DNA of 32,807 nucleotides from Gemmatimonadota bacterium (GTDB lineage Bacteria; Latescibacterota; UBA2968; UBA8231). The position numbers and the translations under genes were made by a program. Below, piece by piece: positions 24,083-30,305 of the stretch; the first letter of the stretch is position 1, and each line of letters starts with the position of its first letter. The stretch is from NCBI GenBank assembly GCA_028875335.1, contig JAPPEF010000048.1, forward strand, positions 1 to 32,807, written 5' to 3'. The notes beneath the pieces are model-generated. The model saw only the letters and a program-made list of their open reading frames with translations. It did not search any database and was not told the DNA's origin.

Positions 24083-25464
24083 AGACGCTCTTGGACCAAT
24101 ATCGCCGCGTCCACCTAGTCGGCATCGGTGGAGCGGGCATGGAGGGCTTGGCCCGGCTCCTAGCAGCCAAGGGCTGCGTGGTAAGCGGATCGGATCAGGC
24201 TGACTCGCGCAGCGTTGCACTACTGCGTCAAGAGGGATTCGCCGTCGCGGTCGGACACGATGGCCAGTTCGTACAAGGTGTGGATCTGGTAGTATATTCG
24301 GCCGCCGTGCCGGCTGACAATCCCGAACGGCGGGCCGCCGCGCAAGAGGGCATTCCCACGGCGAGCCGGGCCGAAGTGCTCGGGGAGCTGTCCCGTGCGC
24401 CGTTGACCCTCGCCGTAGCTGGTACTCATGGCAAGACAACGACTGCTTCGATGGCGGCGGCGATCTTGCGTCGCGCTGGCCTTGATCCCCAGATCTTGGT
24501 TGGGGGCTGGATCAACGGGCGGCCGCAGACCGAGTTGGGAAGCGGCGAGGTTTTCGTGGTGGAGGCCGACGAGTTTGCTGGCGGCTTCTTGCATCTGTAT
24601 CCGAGCTTGGCCCTCGTGACAAGTGTAGATGCTGAACACCTCGATTACTATGGGAGCTTGGAGGCCCTTGAGCAGGCCTTCGGCCAATTTCTCGCGCGTC
24701 TGCCCTTCTGTGGCCGCAGCGTACTAGCTGGGGATGGATTAGTCGGAGAGCGAGTGCTGGCCGGCTTGCAGCGCCCCCATCAGACCTATGGCATGGATGG
24801 CGACAACGACTATCGGATCGCCGAGCTCGAAGAGCGAGCTTGGGGCAGCCGGTTTGCCCTGTGTTTCGACGGGCAAAAGTTGGGCGAAATCGAGTTGCAG
24901 GTCCACGGAGTACACAATGTCCGCAATGCTGCTGGGGCCGCTGCATTGACCTGCGCGCTACAGGTGGAGTTTGCGGCGATCGCCGACGCCTTGGAGCAGT
25001 TCGGCGGAGCGGACCGACGCTTTCAGCGCAAGGGAGAATTCGCTGGCGTGCTAGTCGTGGATGACTATGCCCATCACCCAACTGAATTGGCGGCGGCCTT
25101 AGCTGCCGCGCGCCAGAGCGGTCGCCGGGTTATTGCCGTCTTTCAACCTCACCTGTACTCGCGCACCCGCGACTTGGCCACGGCCTTTGCCCGCGAGCTA
25201 GCCACGGCCGATTGCGTGGTGCTGGCCGCAGTCTATGCCGCGCGGGAGCCCCCCCTGCCGGGCGTGGACTCCGAGCTAATCGCAAAAGCCTTGCGCGCCC
25301 GCGGGTACAAAGCCGTGGAGTACCTGCCCGACAAAGCGCAGCTCGTCGACCACTTGGTGGATATCTGCCGCTGGGGAGACTTAGTGCTGGCGATGGGAGC
25401 TGGCGATATCGGCGAGGCGGTTGCGGAACTAATCGCGGCCTTGGCGGACGGAGAGCGCTCGTGA
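24079..25464 (+). CDS. murC: UDP-N-acetylmuramate:L-alanine ligase
   Basis: The 461-residue product is the first Mur ligase, attaching L-Ala to UDP-MurNAc. It has the N-terminal nucleotide fold (VHLVGIGGAGMEGLA), ATP loop VAGTHGKTTTAS, VEADEFAGGFL, and DDYAHHPTEL with FQPHLYSRT in the C-terminal domain. Length is normal. The start is ATG 24079, overlapping the ftsW stop, rather than a TTG three codons upstream. Its stop overlaps the GTG start of ftsQ, with no room for murB or ddl. Confidence 0.95.
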   Translation: MKTLLDQYRRVHLVGIGGAGMEGLARLLAAKGCVVSGSDQADSRSVALLRQEGFAVAVGHDGQFVQGVDLVVYSAAVPADNPERRAAAQEGIPTASRAEVLGELSRAPLTLAVAGTHGKTTTASMAAAILRRAGLDPQILVGGWINGRPQTELGSGEVFVVEADEFAGGFLHLYPSLALVTSVDAEHLDYYGSLEALEQAFGQFLARLPFCGRSVLAGDGLVGERVLAGLQRPHQTYGMDGDNDYRIAELEERAWGSRFALCFDGQKLGEIELQVHGVHNVRNAAGAAALTCALQVEFAAIADALEQFGGADRRFQRKGEFAGVLVVDDYAHHPTELAAALAAARQSGRRVIAVFQPHLYSRTRDLATAFARELATADCVVLAAVYAAREPPLPGVDSELIAKALRARGYKAVEYLPDKAQLVDHLVDICRWGDLVLAMGAGDIGEAVAELIAALADGERS

Positions 25465-26267
25465 ACCACAAGAAGACCAAGACGAGCAAGAAGCGGCCAA
25501 CTGCGGCGAAGCAAGGCCGGCGCAAGACTCGCTGGCCTTGGATTGCACTCTCGATCTTGGCCACGGGCAGCACCTTGGCGGCCTATCAGGCAGCCACCTA
25601 CTTCGGCCAGGTCTCCATATTTGGCCTCAAGGCCATTGAGGTGGATGGGTTGCGGCGGCTCAATGGGGAGGATGTGCGCGCCGCTAGCGGCCTTATGGCC
25701 GGTAACAACGTCTTCGCCATCGACTTAGACGAGGTTGTGCAGCGGCTAGAGGCCATGCATTGGGTCAAACAGGCCTTCGTGGTGCGCAAGCCGCCCGATC
25801 GCATTGCCGTCGATATCGTCGAGCATCGTCAAGTGGCTTGGGTCGATTTGGGCCAGACCTATGGGGTTAGTCCCGATGGCGTCCTGCTTCCCGTAGGCCC
25901 AACCGCTCGCAATTTGCCCGTTATATCCGGGCTGTCCGTCGTCGCCAACTCGCTGCAGCCGGGCGTGGCAGTACCGGATTCCGCGCTGCTGGCCATACTG
26001 CGCTGGTGGGAGGAGGCCATAGCTGCGGATGCGGAATTCTGTCTCAATGTGGCCAGTATCCAGCCGATGGCTGCGACGGGCATTCGCTTGCAGTTGGCGG
26101 GAGACGGACTCGAAGTGCGCTTGCCCGCAAATGGAGCCGCCCGCCAGCTTCGCACCATTCGCAAGCTGATGCCGCGCGTCCATCAGAACCATTCCGATCC
26201 GGCCTATATCGACTTGCGCTATGCCGGCCAGATGGTCGTTGGCAAAAAGAAGGTCAAATCGGGATGA
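25461..26267 (+). CDS. ftsQ: Cell division protein FtsQ (POTRA domain)
   Basis: This 268-residue single-pass membrane protein has a very basic cytoplasmic N-terminus (NHKKTKTSKKRP and on), a transmembrane segment at about 25-45, and a periplasmic POTRA domain (FGLKAIEVDGLRRLNGEDVRAASGL). A beta domain of the FtsQ/DivIB type follows, with VVRKPPDRIAVDIVEH and YIDLRYAGQMVV. FtsQ links early and late divisome proteins. The GTG start (GTGA overlap with murC) gives a normal length; the frame open upstream lies inside murC. The stop overlaps ftsA by ATGA. Confidence 0.92.
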   Translation: MNHKKTKTSKKRPTAAKQGRRKTRWPWIALSILATGSTLAAYQAATYFGQVSIFGLKAIEVDGLRRLNGEDVRAASGLMAGNNVFAIDLDEVVQRLEAMHWVKQAFVVRKPPDRIAVDIVEHRQVAWVDLGQTYGVSPDGVLLPVGPTARNLPVISGLSVVANSLQPGVAVPDSALLAILRWWEEAIAADAEFCLNVASIQPMAATGIRLQLAGDGLEVRLPANGAARQLRTIRKLMPRVHQNHSDPAYIDLRYAGQMVVGKKKVKSG

Positions 26268-27436
26268 ACTGGGGCGAGGAGCACAACACCATCATTGCCG
26301 GGCTAGACTTGGGCACGACCAAGGTCTGCGTCGTCATTGCCGAGCAGGTCGCCGAGCGGCCGCTGCGGATTATCGGCCTAGGCCAGCAACCTTCAGAGGG
26401 GATGCAGCGCGGGGCAATTGTAGATGCGGAGAAGACTATGGACGCCATTGGTGAGGCCATGCGCCAAGCCGAGTTAATGGCTGGGGTCGAAATCGACTCG
26501 GTGTACGCCGGTATCGCTGGCGAATACATCTCCAGCCTCAACAGCACGGGCATGGTGGCCGTCGGCGGCGAAGGCGGATGGATCGGAACACTGGACCGCA
26601 CCCGAGTTCTCTCTGCGGCTGGCGTGGTCAAGGTGCCGTTCGACCGCGAGGTGCTACACGTTTTGCCCCAAGAATTTGCCGTCAATGGCCAGCGAGGCAT
26701 TCTCGATCCCGTGGGCATGTATGGAGTGCGCTTAGAGGCCAGTGTACATGTGGTCACTAGTTCGGTCACCGCAGTGCGGAACATCTGCCACAGCATCCTT
26801 CGTGCTGGCGTTGATGTGCGCAGTGTCGTCCTCGGCCCGCTTGCTTCGAGCTACGCCGTCCTCAATGAAGACGAACAGCAGATGGGGGTCTGTCTGATCG
26901 ACATTGGCGGCGGCACAACCGATGTGGTGGTCTTCGTTCGCAAAGGGTTACGCCACTCGGGCGTCATCGGGTTGGGGGGACAGAACGTGACCAATGATAT
27001 AGGCGTTGGATTGCGCACCACGCGGACCGAGGCCGAGCGGGTCAAGTGCGCGGCCGCGTCTAGCGAGGTTGTTGGTCACATCGTTGCGGCGCGGATGGAG
27101 GAGATATTGGCACTAGCCCGCAAGCAGGTCTATACCGCGTTGCCCGATGTCGAGCTAGGGGCAGGGATCGTCCTCACGGGGGGAGGCGCGCAAACCGCCG
27201 GAGTCGAAGCCTTGGCCGAACGGGTCTTTGGCATGCCTGTGCGCATCGGTGTCCCGGTCGGATTTGAGGGAGCCGCAGAGGTGACCAGCCCGCCATATGC
27301 TACGGCGCTGGGCCTGCTCCTCTACGGAGCGGAGCAACAACAGGGGAAAAACCAAAAAGAAGCGCAGGTGCTGGTCGAAGACTCCTTCGATTCAGTATTC
27401 GGGCGCGTAAAAAGGTGGTTACAACCATGGGACTAG
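26264..27436 (+). CDS. ftsA: Cell division protein FtsA (actin-like), internally short
   Basis: The 390-residue product is an actin-family ATPase that tethers FtsZ to the inner membrane. Motifs seen are the phosphate-1 loop GLDLGTTKVCVVIAE, the 1C subdomain segment, phosphate-2 DIGGGTTDVVVF, the adenosine motif IVLTGGGAQTAGV, and an amphipathic membrane-targeting C-terminus (FGRVKRWLQPW). Compared from memory with E. coli FtsA, the stretch between AERVK (near 27040) and HIVAARMEEI (near 27080) is about 26 residues shorter, removing the usual VEVPSVGGRPPR strand region. The frame is intact on both sides. ATG 26264 overlaps the ftsQ stop. ftsZ follows after 36 bp. Confidence 0.94.
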   Translation: MNWGEEHNTIIAGLDLGTTKVCVVIAEQVAERPLRIIGLGQQPSEGMQRGAIVDAEKTMDAIGEAMRQAELMAGVEIDSVYAGIAGEYISSLNSTGMVAVGGEGGWIGTLDRTRVLSAAGVVKVPFDREVLHVLPQEFAVNGQRGILDPVGMYGVRLEASVHVVTSSVTAVRNICHSILRAGVDVRSVVLGPLASSYAVLNEDEQQMGVCLIDIGGGTTDVVVFVRKGLRHSGVIGLGGQNVTNDIGVGLRTTRTEAERVKCAAASSEVVGHIVAARMEEILALARKQVYTALPDVELGAGIVLTGGGAQTAGVEALAERVFGMPVRIGVPVGFEGAAEVTSPPYATALGLLLYGAEQQQGKNQKEAQVLVEDSFDSVFGRVKRWLQPWD

Positions 27437-27472
27437 CAGCGGTGCCGGTCCCAAAATCAAGGAGGAATACCC

Positions 27473-28672
27473 ATGGCAATTAGGTTAATCGACAACGAAC
27501 ATCGGGCGCGAATCAAGGTCGTCGGCGTTGGTGGCAGCGGTGGAAATGCCATCAACCGCATGATCCAGTCCGGGATGCACGGCGTCGAATTCGTCGCCGT
27601 CAACACGGATGCGCAGGCACTGGAGGCCTCGCGGGCCGACTTCCCCATTTGCATTGGCGGCAGCGTCACGCGGGGCTTGGGTGCCGGTGCTGACCCGGAA
27701 GTGGGCCGGCAAGCCATCGAAGAAGACCGCGACAAGGTCTCCAAACAGCTACAGGATTCGGATCTGATCTTTATCACGGCTGGCATGGGTGGCGGCACGG
27801 GCACGGGGGCAGCGCCCATAGTTGCGGAAGTCGCCCGCGATCAAGCGGCTCTGACAGTCGGTATCGTCACCGAGCCTTTCCTAATGGAAGGCGGCCCGCG
27901 GATGAAGAACGCCAAAAGCGGAATTGCCGAGCTAAAAGACCAAGTTGACACCCTGATCACCATCAAGAACCAGCGTCTGTTGACCGTCTGCGGCCGCGAC
28001 ACTAGGCTCGAGGATGCGTTTCTCAAGGCCGACGAAGTGCTGATGCAAGCCACGCGTGGCATCTCCGACCTGATTACGATCCCGGGCATGGTCAATCTCG
28101 ACTTCAACGATGTGCGCACTGTGATTTCCAAGGGCGGGGATGCGATTATGGGTCTCGGGGAACACAGCGGCGAAGAGCGGGCCGTGGAGGCCGCTCGCAA
28201 GGCGATCAACAGCCCACTTTTGGAGGATGTGTCGATCGCCGGTGCCAAGGGCGTGTTGATCAATATCGCTGCCGATTCCAATCTCACACTCTACGAGGTC
28301 AACGAGGTCATGTCGCTGATCAACGAGGAAACCGGCTCGGATGCCGAGATCATCTTCGGCACCGTAATCGACGACAGCTTGACCGAGAACATCCGCGTAA
28401 CAGTCATAGCCACGGGCTTCAGCCTAAACAAGGGCAGCGAAGCCGAGGCACCAGCCCGCGAACAAGAGGAGTCGGCGCAGGATGCGGAGTCGGATCCGCT
28501 GAGCATTGGCAGCCCGGTCCTCGTCGGCAATGGGGGCACCTCCTTGGACGTGCCCACGTATCTGCGCAACGGCCAGGACATCCCCCAGGAGCATCAGGAG
28601 GATCCAAGACGCCCCGCAGCTGGCGACTTGGATATTCCCACCTTCCTGCGCCGCAAGATGAACGCCTCTTAG
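27473..28672 (+). CDS. ftsZ: Cell division GTPase FtsZ with two C-terminal peptide motifs
   Basis: This 399-residue tubulin homologue polymerises into the Z-ring. It shows the nucleotide loops VGVGGSGGNAIN and the tubulin signature GGGTGTG, plus NTDAQAL, MATRGISDLI-like and NLDFNDVR segments with the T7 loop. A charged linker from about residue 320 leads to two C-terminal peptide motifs: SLDVPTYLRNGQ (357-368) and, at the very end, DLDIPTFLRRK (385-395). The final one matches the conserved peptide that binds FtsA and ZipA. A strong AAGGAGG ribosome-binding site (27459-27465), the best in the cluster, suggests high translation. It is the last gene of the dcw cluster. Confidence 0.97.
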   Translation: MAIRLIDNEHRARIKVVGVGGSGGNAINRMIQSGMHGVEFVAVNTDAQALEASRADFPICIGGSVTRGLGAGADPEVGRQAIEEDRDKVSKQLQDSDLIFITAGMGGGTGTGAAPIVAEVARDQAALTVGIVTEPFLMEGGPRMKNAKSGIAELKDQVDTLITIKNQRLLTVCGRDTRLEDAFLKADEVLMQATRGISDLITIPGMVNLDFNDVRTVISKGGDAIMGLGEHSGEERAVEAARKAINSPLLEDVSIAGAKGVLINIAADSNLTLYEVNEVMSLINEETGSDAEIIFGTVIDDSLTENIRVTVIATGFSLNKGSEAEAPAREQEESAQDAESDPLSIGSPVLVGNGGTSLDVPTYLRNGQDIPQEHQEDPRRPAAGDLDIPTFLRRKMNAS

Positions 28673-28758
28673 GGCGGTTGTCGCGCGCGGACGATTTGGC
28701 TTATTTTAAGTTCGATCGTTACTGTGCGCGATAAAATTCGCAGGGAGGGCGTTTTTAC

Positions 28759-29214
28759 ATGGCAGACATTCGCGTCGGCGTAATTATGGGCAGTACCTCG
28801 GATGAGGACATCATGCGCAAGGGGGCGGCGGTGCTCGAAGAGTTGGGCCTTGGCTACGAGATGGTCGTATCTTCGGCCCACCGCAACCCCGAGCGCACCG
28901 CTACTTGGGCCAGCGAGGCGGCTGGCCGCGGCCTCAAGGTGATCATCGCCGGTGCCGGCTTAGCTGCGGCCCTGCCCGGAGTGGTGGCGGCGCATACGAC
29001 ACTGCCGGTCATCGGGGTTCCCATTGCCTCGGGCGCGCTCCGTGGAGTCGATTCTCTCTACTCCATTGTGCAGATGCCTCCGGGGATCCCGGTGGCGACT
29101 GTCGGCATTGACAATGCCCGCAATGCAGCTATGCTGGCGGCTCAAATCATCGCTCTATCCGACGAGGCGGTTGCCCAAGCCATTGAAGCTTATCGCGCAC
29201 AGTGGAACCTCTAG
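28759..29214 (+). CDS. purE: N5-carboxyaminoimidazole ribonucleotide mutase
   Basis: The 151-residue enzyme interconverts N5-CAIR and CAIR in purine synthesis. Motifs are [13 protein letters not shown], the catalytic [56 protein letters not shown], and NAAMLAAQI. The ALPG loop (Ala rather than His, as in E. coli HLPG) is, to my knowledge, found in Bacteroides- and Clostridia-type class I PurE, so it is not a defect. No purK is adjacent. GGGAGGG lies upstream of the ATG. The 86-bp gap after ftsZ contains an AT-rich TAAAAT at 28732 that may be a -10 element, so purE probably has its own promoter. Confidence 0.95.
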   Translation: MADIRVGVIMGSTSDEDIMRKGAAVLEELGLGYEMVVSSAHRNPERTATWASEAAGRGLKVIIAGAGLAAALPGVVAAHTTLPVIGVPIASGALRGVDSLYSIVQMPPGIPVATVGIDNARNAAMLAAQIIALSDEAVAQAIEAYRAQWNL

Positions 29215-29218
29215 AATT

Positions 29219-29294
29219 AGTGGTCGGTGGTCAGTGGTCAGTCCCCGCCCTGCATCACTGAGGGGTGGGGTCTGGTCACTGGCCACTAACCACT
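29219..29294. repeat. Long imperfect intergenic hairpin (REP/MITE-like)
   Basis: The outer arms 29219-29241 (AGTGGTCGGTGGTCAGTGG and so on) and 29272-29294 (CTGGTCACTGGCCACTAACC and so on) are near-complementary, with mismatches that are mostly G-U tolerant. An inner stem, CCCCGCCC (29243-29250) with GGGTGGGG (29263-29270), also pairs. The whole gap between purE and kptA is this element. The GTGGTCAGTGGTCAG style suggests a dispersed intergenic repeat that could be found elsewhere in the genome. Confidence 0.65.
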
Positions 29295-29322
29295 CTATTT
29301 AATTGAAAGGACGCGATGAGCA

Positions 29323-29946
29323 GTGGCCAATACAAGTCGCATTTCCAAATTGCTTTCGCTGATGCTCAGGCATCGGCCCGACGAATTTGGACTGGAGATT
29401 GATGCTTACGGCTACGCGCCGTTGGATCAGGTGGTACAAGGAGTACAAGAACGCTACGCAGAGGTGGCCGAAACCGAAATCGTCGACCTTGTCAACGACC
29501 CGGATCAGTATCGCTTTGAGTTGAATGAGTTTGGCATCCGCGCGCTGTACGGACACAGTTTTTTCGTCGATATGGACGGCGAGCCCATGGATCCGCCGCC
29601 CGAGCGGTTCTACATGGGCACGACCCGCAGCGCGGCCCAGCGCTTTGCTCGCGAGGGCATTTCCCCGGGCGATCGCTACTACGTTCATTTATCCCTGACG
29701 CGCGAGGCGGCCGAGTCGCACAGCCACCAACGCGACACCCCCTGCGTGGTGGAGATTCTCGCGGCCAAGGCCCACGAGGAGGGCTGTCGCTTTTTTGCCC
29801 GCGGCGCGGTCGTGCTAACCGAAGAAATCCCGGCCAGTTGCATCGGCCCAATCCACGGCAGTCAACAACAGCCCCTCGGCGCCGCTCAGATGCCGGTGCC
29901 CGACGGCATAAGCTACGGCCGCAAGCCCCGCTTTTCGCCTCGTTGA
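29323..29946 (+). CDS. kptA: RNA 2'-phosphotransferase, KptA/Tpt1 family
   Basis: The 207-residue product belongs to the family that removes an internal RNA 2'-phosphate using NAD+, releasing ADP-ribose 1'',2''-cyclic phosphate. Family signatures are SKLLSLMLRHRP (Arg16, His17), GIRALYGHS, FYMGTT and YYVHLSLTRE. The usual LYHGT histidine of the ADP-ribosyltransferase fold is Met98 here. The role in bacteria without tRNA splicing is unclear; repair or removal of 2'-phosphates or ADP-ribosylation of RNA ends has been proposed for the family. The start is GTG 29323; the nearby ATG 29316 with the better-spaced GAAAGGA is out of frame. A basic C-terminal tail of about 30 residues is extra. glnB follows after 10 bp. 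Confidence 0.88.
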   Translation: MANTSRISKLLSLMLRHRPDEFGLEIDAYGYAPLDQVVQGVQERYAEVAETEIVDLVNDPDQYRFELNEFGIRALYGHSFFVDMDGEPMDPPPERFYMGTTRSAAQRFAREGISPGDRYYVHLSLTREAAESHSHQRDTPCVVEILAAKAHEEGCRFFARGAVVLTEEIPASCIGPIHGSQQQPLGAAQMPVPDGISYGRKPRFSPR

Positions 29947-29956
29947 GAGGGATGCC

Positions 29957-30295
29957 GTGAAAAACATCGTGGCCTTTATCAAGCCCTTCAAACTCGACGA
30001 GGTCAAAAGTTCCTTGGCCGCGATTGGCCTCGTCGGGATGTCCGTCAGCGAGGTGCGCGGCTGCGGCCGCCAGCGCGGCCACAGCGAAATCTACCGCGGT
30101 GCCGAGTACCAACTCGACTTTATGCCCAAAATTCGCATTGAATTGGCCGTTGGTGATGGTCAACTCGACGAAGCAGTGGAAGCCATCATGGAGTCGGCTG
30201 CTACCGGCGAGGTCGGCGACGGCAAGATATTCGTTTCCGAACTGGTCGAGGCTGTCCGCATCCGCACCGGCGAAACCGGCGAAAACGCCCTCTGA
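29957..30295 (+). CDS. glnB: Nitrogen regulatory protein PII
   Basis: This 112-residue signal protein forms a trimer and reports 2-oxoglutarate, ATP/ADP and glutamine status. It has the T-loop GRQRGHSEIYRGAEY with the uridylylation tyrosine at position 51, the B-loop VGDGKIFV, and the C-terminal VRIRTGETGE, all at usual positions. Length is normal. GTG 29957 with GAGAGGG upstream is the start. The next gene encodes the GlnE adenylyltransferase, a known PII target, which supports a glutamine-synthetase control role. Location beside amtB would have suggested GlnK, but no amtB is present. Confidence 0.96.
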   Translation: MKNIVAFIKPFKLDEVKSSLAAIGLVGMSVSEVRGCGRQRGHSEIYRGAEYQLDFMPKIRIELAVGDGQLDEAVEAIMESAATGEVGDGKIFVSELVEAVRIRTGETGENAL

Positions 30296-30305
30296 AGCTC
30301 CGGCA

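Noticed and set aside
28759..29214. PurE with Ala in place of the HLPG histidine as a defective enzyme
   Set aside because: The same ALPG loop occurs, as I recall, in Bacteroides- and Clostridia-type PurE, and the catalytic SAHR motif is intact.
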